64,000 bases of DNA from Roseibium alexandrii DFL-11 (GCF_000158095.2 NZ_CM011002.1:4134703-4198702); one strand, 5' to 3'; numbered from the stretch's first letter, positions 6,942 through 16,560 are shown. A program made the numbers and translations. The notes: a model not told the origin generated them from the letters alone.

Positions 6942-9900
6942 TACTTCTTATCCTTGTCGCCCATGTTCTCCTTCAGCGCCATCAAGGCTGCAAAAGGCGA
7001 GTTCGGGTCGATCGGCTTGTCTTTCGGTGCTTTGTCGCGGCGGTTGCCCCCATCAAAGGGCTTCTGATCGGCGCGCCCTTTGTTCGGACCGCCCTTGCCA
7101 GGTTTGCCGTGGCGGCGTTCACCAGGAGCGCTTTTAGCACCTTGCTGCTTGCGATTGTCACCACCCCGGCGTTGATCCTGACGGCCGCGGGGGCGGCGGT
7201 CGTGACGGCCCGGGCGCCAGATTTCAATGGTGACAGTTTCCATTTCCGGTTCGCCGGCCGGCGTTGGTTCCGCCGTCTGTGTCTCCGCGGTTTCCGGAGC
7301 TGGCGCCTCTGTGGACGTTTCAGCGTTGTCAGTCGCAGGTGCTTCTTCGGCTGCCTGTTCGGATGCGGGAGTGTCAGAGGCTTCCACTGTTTCAGTTGCA
7401 GCAGCTTCGGTCTCAGCACTTTCGGCAGGAGCTTCTGCTTCAGCCGCAGGTGTGTCAGCAACTGCAGCGGGTTCGGCTGTGTCTGGCGTTGCTTCTGTCG
7501 CTTCGGCTTTTGGTGCTACTGGACGCTGTACTTCCTTGGTCTCAAGGCGGTAGCCGAGGGACTTCAAAACAGCGGAAAAATCTTCGCCGGCACAGCCCAG
7601 CAGCGACGTCATGGCAACCGTCACCGTAAAGCCGCCGCCGGTTGCGGTTGCTCCTTCCGGCGGAGCGACTTCGCTGTCGAGCGGTTTCCAGGCAATCAGC
7701 GGCCGGATGAGATCGGCAAGGCGCTCCAGGATGTCTACACGCACGGCGCGCGGGCCGCACACGCGGAACCCGACGACCTTGTAGAGCGCCGGCTGGATCT
7801 CCGGGTCGACCGGGATGGATGTCCGGCCTGAGGCGGACAATTGCGGCAGTTCTTCCATGCCATTCATGTCCAGCTCACCGTGCTTCAGCGCCCAAAGCTG
7901 AGCCAGCAATTGGCTCGGAGCCGGTTTCAAAAGTGCCGGAACAAAAATCGTGTAAGCGCCGAAGCGGAGACCGTGTTTGCGCAAGGACGCGCGCATGTCC
8001 TGGTCCAGCTGACGGATTTCGTCTGACGCTTCCTGACGTTCCAGGATGCCGAGGCCTTCGACAATCCGGAATGCAATGCCGCGCGCCAAACCTTCGAGAC
8101 CTTCACCGGACTTCAGGTCCATCAGCGGTTTCAAAAGTGTATCAACCTGGGCCTTCACCCAAAGATCCAGGCGGTTTTGCACGGTGTCGCGCGCTGGGCC
8201 GGTCAGGTGCTCGTCGGCCAACAGCAGAGCTGCAGGGGCCAGAACATCGTCGGTCGGGGACAGTTTGGCCACCGGTTCACCGCGCCAGCGGATGGCGCCA
8301 TCCGATGTCAGGACAAAATCACTGTTCTCTGATTTGCCAAGCTTTTCCGCACGGGATTCGATTTCCGTGGTCAGTGCTTTTTGTGCGGCAGCACGGACGG
8401 TCTTGCCGTCTGGGCCTTCGGCCGCCGCATCAGGGGCAAACCGGAAGCCAAGCAGATTTCCGATGTGCTGACCTTCGACGAGCACATCCCCACTCGATGT
8501 AATTTCCGCTTCCAGCATTGCGTTCTCTCTCAAACGTCGCATCAATACACTTGTCCGCCGATCCACGAACCGCTGCGTCAGCTTCTCGTGAAGGGCGTCA
8601 GATAGTTTATCTTCTATGCCGCGGGTAACGTCCTGCCAATGGGCCGGATCGGCCATCCAGTCAGGACGGTTTGCAACATATGTCCAGGTCCGGATGTGAG
8701 CGATCCGGTTCGCGAGTGTGTCGATATCACCATCTACACGGTCTGCGAAGGCCAATTGACGGGCGAACCAGTCATCTTCAATCGCATTGTCTCGCATCAG
8801 GTGATTGTAAACCGTTGCCAGAAGGTCCCCATGATTGGCCGGGGCGATCTTCCGGTAATCGGGGACCTGACACACATCCCATAGCAATTCTACTGCGTTT
8901 GCGCCCTTTGCCATGTCAGAAATTGCGCTGTCGCGCAATAAATGTTCGAGCGCCTTTATGTCGTCCCCAGTCGGCGCGCGCGCCAATCCGTCTTCTCTCG
9001 GCGGCAAATCAAGGCTGCGGCGCAATGCATTGGTGGATGAAAAATCCAAAGCACTGTTGCGCCATTGCAGCACTTTCAGGCTGTCAAAATGGTGACTTTC
9101 GATCTGTTCGATTAAATCATCGTCCAATGGATCGACGCGGCCGGAGACTCCGAAGGTGCCGTCTTTCGTGTGGCGGCCGGCCCGTCCGGCGATCTGACCC
9201 ATCTCCGAAGGCGTCAGCTGGCGGTACTGATACCCGTCGTATTTCCGGTTTCCGGCAAAGGCGATGTGATGGACGTCCAGATTGAGACCCATGCCGATCG
9301 CGTCTGTGGCAACCAGATGGTCCACATCGCCGTTCTGGAAAAGGTCGACCTGCGCATTCCGGGTCCGTGGGCTCAATGACCCGAGCACCACCGCCGCCCC
9401 GCCCCGCTGGCGGCGCAAAAGCTCGGCAATCGAGTAAACTTCATCTGATGAAAACGCGACGATGGCTGATCGTGCCGGCAAGCGGGAGACTTTTTTCGAT
9501 CCAGCATACGAGAGGATCGACATGCGCGGCCGGGTGACGACATTCAGGCCCGGGATGAGCTTTTCAAGCAGCGGGCGGGCGGTCGCAGATCCCAAAAGCA
9601 GCGTTTCAGAACGGCCGCGCAGGTTCAGGATCCTGTCCGTGAAGACGTGGCCGCGGTCGAGATTTCCAGCAAGCTGCACTTCGTCGATGGCAACAAACTC
9701 TGTGTTCAGATCGAGTGGCATGGCCTCGACCGTGGACACCCAAAACCGCGGCTGTTTCGGAATGATCTTCTCTTCGCCGGTGATCAAGGCAACGGCGTCA
9801 GTCCCGGCGCGTTCAGCAATCCGCCCATAAACCTCCCGGGCCAAGAGCCGCAACGGCAGACCGATCAAGCCGGACGGCTGCGCCAGCATACGCTCAATCG

Positions 9901-9997
9901 CAAGGTGGGTCTTGCCGGTGTTGGTTGGCCCAAGCACAGCTGTGACCGTGCGGGAGCGGGCGCTCGGCGGTAATTGCAGGGTTTGGGGGCGGGACAT
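6941..9997 (-). CDS. SUV3-like superfamily 2 ATP-dependent RNA helicase
   Basis: A 1018-residue helicase related to mitochondrial SUV3. Visible: Walker A GPTNTGKT (23-30), motif II DEVQ, motif III GSAT, motif V ATDAIGMGLNLD and motif VI QIAGRAGR. The start is ATG at 9997 (MSRPQTLQ), which puts the Walker motif at the expected distance; an extended frame upstream is unlikely. After the helicase core come a conserved middle region and then a tail from about residue 840 that is first Ala/Glu/Thr-rich and then Arg/Gly/Lys-rich, a probable flexible RNA-binding end. It overlaps the S4 gene at its stop codon. In alphaproteobacteria this pair is conserved and may act in RNA turnover or ribosome assembly; that role is inferred. 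Confidence 0.9.
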   Translation of the reverse strand: MSRPQTLQLPPSARSRTVTAVLGPTNTGKTHLAIERMLAQPSGLIGLPLRLLAREVYGRIAERAGTDAVALITGEEKIIPKQPRFWVSTVEAMPLDLNTEFVAIDEVQLAGNLDRGHVFTDRILNLRGRSETLLLGSATARPLLEKLIPGLNVVTRPRMSILSYAGSKKVSRLPARSAIVAFSSDEVYSIAELLRRQRGGAAVVLGSLSPRTRNAQVDLFQNGDVDHLVATDAIGMGLNLDVHHIAFAGNRKYDGYQYRQLTPSEMGQIAGRAGRHTKDGTFGVSGRVDPLDDDLIEQIESHHFDSLKVLQWRNSALDFSSTNALRRSLDLPPREDGLARAPTGDDIKALEHLLRDSAISDMAKGANAVELLWDVCQVPDYRKIAPANHGDLLATVYNHLMRDNAIEDDWFARQLAFADRVDGDIDTLANRIAHIRTWTYVANRPDWMADPAHWQDVTRGIEDKLSDALHEKLTQRFVDRRTSVLMRRLRENAMLEAEITSSGDVLVEGQHIGNLLGFRFAPDAAAEGPDGKTVRAAAQKALTTEIESRAEKLGKSENSDFVLTSDGAIRWRGEPVAKLSPTDDVLAPAALLLADEHLTGPARDTVQNRLDLWVKAQVDTLLKPLMDLKSGEGLEGLARGIAFRIVEGLGILERQEASDEIRQLDQDMRASLRKHGLRFGAYTIFVPALLKPAPSQLLAQLWALKHGELDMNGMEELPQLSASGRTSIPVDPEIQPALYKVVGFRVCGPRAVRVDILERLADLIRPLIAWKPLDSEVAPPEGATATGGGFTVTVAMTSLLGCAGEDFSAVLKSLGYRLETKEVQRPVAPKAEATEATPDTAEPAAVADTPAAEAEAPAESAETEAAATETVEASDTPASEQAAEEAPATDNAETSTEAPAPETAETQTAEPTPAGEPEMETVTIEIWRPGRHDRRPRGRQDQRRGGDNRKQQGAKSAPGERRHGKPGKGGPNKGRADQKPFDGGNRRDKAPKDKPIDPNSPFAALMALKENMGDKDKK

Positions 9998-10819
9998 AGA
10001 GGTGATGCGGTCAAAAATCTCAGTGTGTAGCGCGCCGTTCCGGCGGCCTGCTCTCCCAAGGCATATGCCCTGAACTCGGATGCGCGTATCTAGCATAGGC
10101 GTTGTGGCTCTGTCCTGCCCTTTTTCGATGCGCTCCCGCTATTCCTTCGTTGGATCTATGTACTTTCATAAAGTTGTGGAGAACGACTCTGGAACAAACC
10201 GGAACCGAATCGCGGACTCTCGGGGATTCAGGATTTGTTCTCTACGAAATGTGGATTTGAATCCACCTTCCAGTACGAAATGCTGAATCTGCTCAGGGAT
10301 TTGCGGCAAATCACTTTGGGTCAGAATTTCAGAGCTGAAAACCTGTCAATCTCCAAATCGAAAAAATTTGTTTTTCGGATGTGGCGCACCTTTTGCCATT
10401 AACCATGGACACATGCAGAACGAATCGCTGACGAATCGGTGTTTTGATCATGTTTTTGATTTGTTCCTACTCGATCTGGTAGGTTGGTTCCTCGAAACAC
10501 CAGTTGGGCTCCCAAAAGATCTCCCGAATGTTTACGATTTTTCACTTCGGTGACGGGAGAGTGTTTCAGTTTGGGGCGTGGTTTGGCGTTCGCACTGCTA
10601 AGTGAGACGGGCCGCCAGCAGAAAAATCTCCCATAAGTGCTCATCCCCTGGCGTAGGATTTGTGCCTATTTTTCTAAGGTTTATCGCCGTCAGGGAAAAA
10701 ATATTTCGCTTTCGGGAAAAAGGACAAGCATGCTGCCCCTTTTCAATTGGCTTCGACGTAAGTAGAAATCTTGCCGAAATGTGCCTTGCATGTTGCGGAT
10801 TATTAGGGGGAGTGGGCGT
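9998..10819. other. Long intergenic region between helicase and pyc
   Basis: About 820 bp between divergent genes. It must hold both promoters. The part at 10330-10560 is AT-rich. No ORF with a ribosome site, tRNA or strong terminator hairpin was recognised; short ORFs in it have no coding character. Confidence 0.5.
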
Positions 10820-13800
10820 TTGGCGATAAGAAAAATTCTCGTTGCGAACCGGTCTGAAATTGCAATCCGGGTTTTCCGGGCTGCCAACGAGCTCGGTCTG
10901 AAGACCGTTGCGATCTATGCCGAGCAAGACAAATTGGCTCTGCATCGGTTCAAAGCTGATGAGGCGTATCAGGTCGGCAAAGGGCTTGGCCCGATTGAGG
11001 CCTATCTGTCCATCGACGAGATTATTCGTGTTGCCAAACACTCCGGCGCTGACGCCATCCACCCGGGCTACGGCCTTTTGTCGGAAAGCCCGGAATTCGT
11101 GGATGCCTGCGAAACAGCCGGGATCACCTTTATCGGGCCGAAATCCGAGACGATGCGCCGTCTGGGCAACAAGGTGGCCGCACGGAACCTGGCAATCGAG
11201 GCCGGCGTGCCGGTCATGCCGGCAACGGACCCGCTTCCTGAGGATCTGAATGAGATCAAGAAGCAGGCTCTGCAAATCGGCTACCCGGTGATGCTGAAGG
11301 CGTCCTGGGGCGGCGGTGGCCGTGGCATGCGGGTTATTCCGGACGAGGCGACCCTGGAAAAGGAAGTGCTGGCTGCCAAGCGGGAAGCCAAGGCCGCCTT
11401 CGGCAAGGATGAGATCTATCTGGAGAAGCTGGTTCAACGGGCACGCCACGTCGAAGTCCAGATCCTTGGTGACGGTGACAGTGTTGTTCATCTGTTCGAG
11501 CGGGATTGCTCGATCCAGCGGCGCCACCAAAAGGTGGTCGAGCGGGCACCGGCCCCTTATCTCGATGATGCCAAGCGCACAGAGCTTTGCGAATACGGCC
11601 TGAAAATCGGCCGGGCAGTGAACTACCGCGGTGCTGGCACGGTCGAGTTCCTGATGGATGCTGACACGGGCGCGATCTATTTTATCGAGGTCAATCCCCG
11701 GGTGCAGGTCGAGCACACGGTGACCGAAGAAGTGACTGGCATCGATATCGTCCAGGCACAGATCCACATCGCCGATGGCGAGAAGATCGGAACGCCGGAG
11801 AGCGGCGTGCCGGCGCAGGAGAACATCCGCCTCAACGGTCACGCGTTGCAATGCCGGATCACCACGGAAGATCCGGAGCAGAACTTCATCCCGGATTATG
11901 GCCGGATCACTGCTTATCGCGGGGCAACCGGCTTCGGCATCCGCCTCGATGGCGGGACCGCCTATTCAGGGGCGGTGATCACCCGGTTCTATGATCCGCT
12001 TCTGGAAAAAGTGACGGCCTGGGCACCGACGGCCGAAGATGCGCGCAAACGCATGGACCGTGCTTTGCGCGAGTTCCGGATCCGTGGTGTTGCGACCAAT
12101 CTGGTGTTTTTGGAAAACATCATCGATCACGCCGATTTCCGCGCCCAGACCTATACCACCCGCTTCATCGACGACACGCCTGCGCTGTTTGAACAGACAA
12201 AACGCCAGGATCGGGCAACCAAGCTGCTGACTTATATTGCCGATGTCTCGGTGAACGGGCATCCGGAAACCAAGGACCGGGTCCGGCCACCGAAGGATGC
12301 AGCTGCGCCGGTCGTGCCAGATTTCGGGGACGAAAAACCGAAGGGAACGCGCCAGCTCTTGGATGAGCTCGGTCCGAAAGGCTTCGCCGAGTGGATGAAG
12401 GCGGAAAAACGGGCGCTGCTCACCGACACCACGATGCGTGATGGCCACCAGTCCTTGCTGGCGACCCGCATGCGCTCCCATGACATCGTCAACATCGCAG
12501 ATGCTTACGCAACCGGTCTGCCGACGCTCTTTTCCCTGGAATGCTGGGGCGGTGCGACGTTCGACGTTTCCATGCGCTTCCTGACGGAAAGCCCCTGGGA
12601 GCGGCTGCATCAGATCCGCGAACGGGCGCCGAATATCCTGCTTCAGATGCTGCTGCGGGGCTCCAACGGGGTTGGTTACACCAACTATCCGGACAATGTG
12701 GTCAGGTTCTTCGTCCACCAGGCGGCCGAAAACGGCGTGGATCTTTTCCGCGTCTTTGACTGTCTGAACTGGGTTGAGAACATGCGCGTTTCCATGGATG
12801 CGGTCCAGGAAACCGGAAAACTCTGCGAGGGCGTGCTCTGCTACACCGGCGACATGCTCGACAGTGCGCGTCCGAAATATGATTTGAAATACTACGTCGA
12901 TCTAGCGAAGGAACTGGAAGCTGCCGGCGCCCATATCCTTGGCATCAAGGACATGGCAGGCCTGTTGAAGCCGCAAGCTGCCAAGATCCTGGTGAAAGCG
13001 CTGAAAGAAGAGGTCGGCCTGCCGATCCACTTCCATACCCACGACACCTCCGGCATCGCGGCCTCAACCATTTTGGCAGCCGTCGAAGCGGGCGTAGATG
13101 CGGTTGATGCGGCTATGGATGCGCTGTCCGGTCTGACGTCACAGCCGTGCCTTGGGTCTATTGTTGAGGCGTTGCGGGGGACGGACCGGGATACAGGACT
13201 AGATGCGGCGACCATCCGCCAGATTTCCTTCTATTGGGAAGCTGTTCGCGCGCAATACCGAGCGTTTGAAAGCGACCTTCGGTCAGGGGCCTCCGAGGTC
13301 TACCTGCACGAAATGCCAGGTGGCCAGTTCACCAACCTGAAGGAACAGGCGCGGTCCCTCGGTCTTGAAACCCGCTGGCACGAAGTTGCCCAGGCTTACG
13401 CCGATGCCAACCAGATGTTTGGCGACATCGTTAAAGTCACGCCGTCCTCTAAGGTGGTCGGCGACATGGCGCTGATGATGGTGAGCCAGGGTCTCAGCGT
13501 TGCCGATGTCGAAGACCCGGCCAAGGACGTCGCCTTCCCGGACAGTGTCGTGAAGATGCTGCATGGTGACCTCGGCCAGTCACCTGGTGGATGGCCGAAG
13601 GCAATTCAGGAAAAAGCGCTTAAAGGGGAAAAGCCGATCACCGTTCGCCCGGGGTCCCTGCTGGAAGAGGCAGATCTTGAAGCTGAACGGGTAGCCGCGG
13701 CTGCTGCAACCGGTCACGACATCGATGATACGGAGCTGGCTTCCTATCTGATGTATCCGAAGGTCTTCACAGACTTTGACAAAGCGCAGCAGCAATATGG

Positions 13801-14260
13801 ACCGACGTCCGTGCTGCCGACACCTGTCTATTTCTACGGTCTTAAATCAGGCGACGAGATCTTTGTTGACCTGGAACCCGGAAAGACACTTGTGGTCCGC
13901 TGTCAGGCGATCGGCGAAACCGATGAGAAGGGCGAGAAGAAGGTTTTCTTCGAACTCAACGGCCAACCGCGGATCATCAAGGTTCCGGATCGGGCGCATG
14001 GTGCTGCTGGGGCCGCTGCCATGCGCAAGGCCGAAGATGGCAATGCGGCCCATGTTGGCGCACCAATGCCGGGCGTCATTTCCACGGTCGCAATTGCTGC
14101 CGGTCAGGAGGTCAAGGCCGGTGATGTGCTCGTCTCGATCGAAGCCATGAAGATGGAAACCGCCCTTCATGCCGAGCGCGACGGCAAGGTCTCCGAAGTG
14201 CTCGTCGCACCGGGCGCGCAGATCGATGCCAAGGATCTCCTGGTGGTGTTCGAGGCATAA
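10820..14260 (+). CDS. pyc: Pyruvate carboxylase
   Basis: Biotin-dependent ATP:pyruvate carboxylation to oxaloacetate, the main anaplerotic step. The 1146-residue single chain has the biotin carboxylase domain (ILVANRSEIAIRVFRAA at the N-terminus, ATP-grasp loop GGGGRGMR, EVNPRVQVEHTVTEE), the carboxyltransferase domain (DTTMRDGHQSLLATRMR, then a zinc-site HFHTHDT) and the C-terminal biotin carrier with EAMKMET, the lysine being biotinylated. The chosen start is TTG at 10820, nine nt after AGGGGG; an upstream ATG at 10790 lacks a ribosome site. Length fits the family (about 1150). It is a lone gene; a stem-loop follows at 14310. Confidence 0.97.
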   Translation: MAIRKILVANRSEIAIRVFRAANELGLKTVAIYAEQDKLALHRFKADEAYQVGKGLGPIEAYLSIDEIIRVAKHSGADAIHPGYGLLSESPEFVDACETAGITFIGPKSETMRRLGNKVAARNLAIEAGVPVMPATDPLPEDLNEIKKQALQIGYPVMLKASWGGGGRGMRVIPDEATLEKEVLAAKREAKAAFGKDEIYLEKLVQRARHVEVQILGDGDSVVHLFERDCSIQRRHQKVVERAPAPYLDDAKRTELCEYGLKIGRAVNYRGAGTVEFLMDADTGAIYFIEVNPRVQVEHTVTEEVTGIDIVQAQIHIADGEKIGTPESGVPAQENIRLNGHALQCRITTEDPEQNFIPDYGRITAYRGATGFGIRLDGGTAYSGAVITRFYDPLLEKVTAWAPTAEDARKRMDRALREFRIRGVATNLVFLENIIDHADFRAQTYTTRFIDDTPALFEQTKRQDRATKLLTYIADVSVNGHPETKDRVRPPKDAAAPVVPDFGDEKPKGTRQLLDELGPKGFAEWMKAEKRALLTDTTMRDGHQSLLATRMRSHDIVNIADAYATGLPTLFSLECWGGATFDVSMRFLTESPWERLHQIRERAPNILLQMLLRGSNGVGYTNYPDNVVRFFVHQAAENGVDLFRVFDCLNWVENMRVSMDAVQETGKLCEGVLCYTGDMLDSARPKYDLKYYVDLAKELEAAGAHILGIKDMAGLLKPQAAKILVKALKEEVGLPIHFHTHDTSGIAASTILAAVEAGVDAVDAAMDALSGLTSQPCLGSIVEALRGTDRDTGLDAATIRQISFYWEAVRAQYRAFESDLRSGASEVYLHEMPGGQFTNLKEQARSLGLETRWHEVAQAYADANQMFGDIVKVTPSSKVVGDMALMMVSQGLSVADVEDPAKDVAFPDSVVKMLHGDLGQSPGGWPKAIQEKALKGEKPITVRPGSLLEEADLEAERVAAAAATGHDIDDTELASYLMYPKVFTDFDKAQQQYGPTSVLPTPVYFYGLKSGDEIFVDLEPGKTLVVRCQAIGETDEKGEKKVFFELNGQPRIIKVPDRAHGAAGAAAMRKAEDGNAAHVGAPMPGVISTVAIAAGQEVKAGDVLVSIEAMKMETALHAERDGKVSEVLVAPGAQIDAKDLLVVFEA

Positions 14261-14309
14261 AGTACTGTCCTTGAATTTCGGTAGTGTATGGACATGGTTC
14301 ACAGACCTG

Positions 14310-14333
14310 AAGGCCGCTCTTTGGAGTGGCCTT
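14310..14333 (+). terminator. Stem-loop after pyc
   Basis: AAGGCCGCTC pairs with GAGTGGCCTT (one G-T pair) around a TTTG loop, 50 bp past the pyc stop. No T-run follows, so termination may be partial or the hairpin may protect the 3' end. Confidence 0.55.
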
Positions 14334-14415
14334 TGAGCTAGATGTGAAACCTCATTCCTCTCAATAGTCATCCTTGGTCTTGTGCCGACGATCCTTATTT
14401 TTAATATTTTATGGA

Positions 14416-14436
14416 TGTTCGGAACAAGTCCGAACA
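14416..14436. repeat. Perfect 8-bp inverted repeat
   Basis: TGTTCGGA and TCCGAACA flank a 5-bp ACAAG spacer in an AT-rich stretch. It could be a protein-binding site or a small hairpin; no adjacent gene uses it obviously. Confidence 0.5.
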
Positions 14437-14485
14437 TGACGCTTCAGGGTGACTCAGACTTCTGGCAAAGCTCTGAACACCCGAC

Positions 14486-14608
14486 GTCATTCTGGCCAAG
14501 CGAAGCGCGGGCCGGGATCGGAGAACTCAAAGACTTGATTTTTAACTATAAAATCGAGGCGCCCAAACTCGCCGATCCTGGATCGACGCGATGCAGCGTT
14601 GGGATGAC
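14486..14608. repeat. Probable dispersed intergenic repeat element
   Basis: The block starts GTCATTCTGGCCAAGCG and ends CAGCGTTGGGATGAC, so its outer bases are inverted (GTCAT...ATGAC). GC-rich pieces (GCGAAGCGCGGGCCGGGATC, GATCCTGGATCGACGCG) flank an AT-rich core. The style matches extragenic palindromic mosaics common in alphaproteobacteria. It occurs once here; genome copy number is not visible. Confidence 0.4.
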
Positions 14609-14704
14609 CCATTGAGGGTTGGTCATCCACCTCAACCGTATTGAGGGGCGGCTTGGGAAGAGTAAGCCTTCTGACCCCAAGGCAAGGCATTTCCCGACTT
14701 TGCC

Positions 14705-15196
14705 TTATAGGGATTTGGATAATCCGATTTTATCCAGTTCGATCTGCAGAATGGGATCAAACCGCCGTTCCTGCCAGTCAATCTCGTACCCGCGATGCTG
14801 GTAGAGGCTGAGAGCGCGGGCATTGGCAGCCGCGACGTCGATTTTCGCGATCCGATATCCTTTGGCCGAGAGCCGTGTTTCCAACGTTTGCAGCAAGGCT
14901 GACCCTGCGCCTAGGCCTTCGCTGTCCGGATCGACCCAAAGGTCCGTGATGTGGTTGTCACCGTTTTCGCGGGCGGCAAGGCCGACTACGTGGTTCTCAA
15001 TCTCAGCAACAAGAACATTTTCACCAAGAGCTGCTAAAAATGCTCGGAACGGGTTTTCTTCGCTGATGCGTTGGTAAACATCCTCCGGCACCAGCGGACC
15101 TATGCCTTTTTGCCAGGCTCGCAGGCCCGCCTCTGCGAGCCGGTCCAAGTCTGACGGGAGCGCTGGGCGTATTTTGAGCGATTGTTCCCGGAGCAA
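14705..15196 (-). CDS. GNAT-family N-acetyltransferase
   Basis: Predicted acetyl-CoA-dependent acyltransferase of about 163 residues. The fold is complete: beta1 KIRPALPSDL, central VGLAARE, the acetyl-CoA loop region ITDLWVDPDSEGLGAGSALL (Gly-rich pyrophosphate loop) and the late NARALSLYQHRGYE motif. The only start in frame before the first strand is TTG at 15196, with a weak ribosome site, so the start is uncertain. It lies 41 bp downstream of the amidotransferase gene on the same strand. The substrate is unknown. Confidence 0.88.
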   Translation of the reverse strand: MLREQSLKIRPALPSDLDRLAEAGLRAWQKGIGPLVPEDVYQRISEENPFRAFLAALGENVLVAEIENHVVGLAARENGDNHITDLWVDPDSEGLGAGSALLQTLETRLSAKGYRIAKIDVAAANARALSLYQHRGYEIDWQERRFDPILQIELDKIGLSKSL

Positions 15197-15237
15197 TTGC
15201 GAGGACTTTATAAACCTAAGAAATTACAGAACTTCTG

Positions 15238-15993
15238 TTACTCGGCTGCTTTCAAGCGGTTGTGCTGAACAGGGGCTTCGGCGGTACCGATCCAAAGGTC
15301 CAGAAACCGGTCCAGCCAGGCGCGGACCGCAGTGTCATAGACGAAACGTCCGGCAAAATGATCGCGGCGTTGCTGCGCGCCGGGAAGTTCCATCCGCGGA
15401 GCGCCCTTTGTGGTCCATTTCACCATCATCTGGTGGGTGAGTTCCGGGTGAAACTGGATCCCGTAAGCTGCCGGTCCAACCCGAATGGCCTGATTGGGGT
15501 AGGTTGGGCTGGTCGCCAGGAGATCAGCGCCTGACGGCAGATCGAACCCTTCCCGGTGCCACTGGTAGACCTTTTTAGGCCAGTCCATCAGGTCCTTGCC
15601 CGCTTCCGTTGGTTTCAGCGGATAATAGCCGATTTCAACCAGCTCATCTCTATGGCCGGAAACCGTGCCGCCAAGCTGCTTCACCATCATCTGCGCACCA
15701 AGGCAAATGCCGAGAAACGGCGCTTCTTCTTGAAGCGGGACCTTGATCCAGTCGATTTCCTTGTGAATAAACCCGTCCGGATCATTAGCGCTCATCGGTC
15801 CGCCAAAGATGACGCTACCGGCGTGGCCGCGCATAGTGTCCGGAAGGCTGTCACCGAAGCGGGGTTTGCGAATGTCGAGTGCAAAGCCGCGTTTCACCAG
15901 TTCCTGCCCCACCCGTCCGGGCGAGGAATGCTCCTGGTGCAGGACAATCAGCACTTTGGGGCGATGCGTTCCGTGGTTCGAAGAAAAATCCAT
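15238..15993 (-). CDS. Class I glutamine amidotransferase-like protein
   Basis: A 251-residue stand-alone GATase domain. The nucleophile elbow FLGICLGAQMM gives the catalytic Cys, and IQFHPELTHQ gives the His-x-Glu pair. The ATG at 15993 (MDFSSNHG) is preferred to 16074 because it begins directly before the first beta strand (KVLIVLHQE). Such proteins resemble YfeJ/GuaA-type amidotransferases that release ammonia from glutamine or hydrolyse gamma-glutamyl compounds. No synthase partner is adjacent, so it may act alone as a gamma-glutamyl hydrolase. It lies between a TerB-like gene and an acetyltransferase on the minus strand. Confidence 0.87.
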   Translation of the reverse strand: MDFSSNHGTHRPKVLIVLHQEHSSPGRVGQELVKRGFALDIRKPRFGDSLPDTMRGHAGSVIFGGPMSANDPDGFIHKEIDWIKVPLQEEAPFLGICLGAQMMVKQLGGTVSGHRDELVEIGYYPLKPTEAGKDLMDWPKKVYQWHREGFDLPSGADLLATSPTYPNQAIRVGPAAYGIQFHPELTHQMMVKWTTKGAPRMELPGAQQRRDHFAGRFVYDTAVRAWLDRFLDLWIGTAEAPVQHNRLKAAE

Positions 15994-16086
15994 AAGTCCA
16001 ATATTAGCGAGCGGCGTGAAAAAATCGAGTCTCTTGCGCGGGTTGGTTGCGCCCCGATTGTGGCCAGGCTTCAAGATGTCGGAGCA

Positions 16087-16560
16087 TCAAGCCTCGTCAG
16101 CTTCCGGAGCGGTTTTGGCCACCTTGTGGCGCAGTGTCATCCGGTCCCGGGACGAAACGCCCAACAGCTCGGCAACCCGCCAGATGGTGTTGTCTTCAAA
16201 TTCATGAACATGACCGTCCGCATAGACGATTTCCCACATCATCTCGATGATGGCGAGGCGCTCGGCTTCGTCTGTCGTGCGTTTCAAAACGGAGGTGAAG
16301 CCGTAAAGATCCACCGCTTCTTCATCGCGCTGTTTGGCAGCTGAGATCAGTTCGCTGGTCTCTTCGTCCGTGAGTTCATAACGCGCCTGCAGGATTTGCC
16401 GAAGTTTTTCGCTTTCGCTGTCTTCGATGATGCCATCGATGTCCACCAGGTGAAACAGCAGTGCGGCGGCTGCAAGCCGCTTGTCGTCCTCGGCAAATGT
16501 TTTCTTGCCAGTGTCTCCGAACGTGATCTCCCGGACGAAGCTCTTCAGCGCGTTCAGCAT
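16087..16560 (-). CDS. TerB-family (tellurite-resistance-like) protein
   Basis: A 157-residue cytoplasmic helical protein. The TerB-like core is visible: LAAAALLFHLVDIDGIIEDSE, with acidic metal-binding-type residues, then IIEMMWEIVYADGHVHEFE in the second half, which repeats the same acidic helix-loop pattern. TerB domains bind divalent metal and associate with membrane stress systems, but most chromosomal single-domain members have no link to tellurite. No other ter gene is near. It is followed by the amidotransferase 93 bp downstream. Confidence 0.85.
   Translation of the reverse strand: MLNALKSFVREITFGDTGKKTFAEDDKRLAAAALLFHLVDIDGIIEDSESEKLRQILQARYELTDEETSELISAAKQRDEEAVDLYGFTSVLKRTTDEAERLAIIEMMWEIVYADGHVHEFEDNTIWRVAELLGVSSRDRMTLRHKVAKTAPEADEA

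Larger units (their letters stand above)
14261..14704. other. Intergenic region with inverted repeats
   Basis: Contains the pyc 3' hairpin, an 8-bp perfect inverted repeat (14416-14436) and a repeat-like block (14486-14608) described separately. No gene was recognised. Confidence 0.55.

Noticed and set aside
6905-7831. Plus-strand 308-codon frame rich in Phe, Cys and Arg, opposite the helicase tail
   Set aside because: Antisense image of the low-complexity Ala/Glu and Arg/Gly tail; composition is not protein-like.
10598-11851. 417-codon open frame on the minus strand across the start of pyc
   Set aside because: It mirrors the codon structure of pyruvate carboxylase on the opposite strand; no ribosome site, no domain, and the pyc frame is unquestionable.
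12232-12718. Minus-strand frames inside pyc
   Set aside because: Shadows of the pyc coding frame; no start signals.
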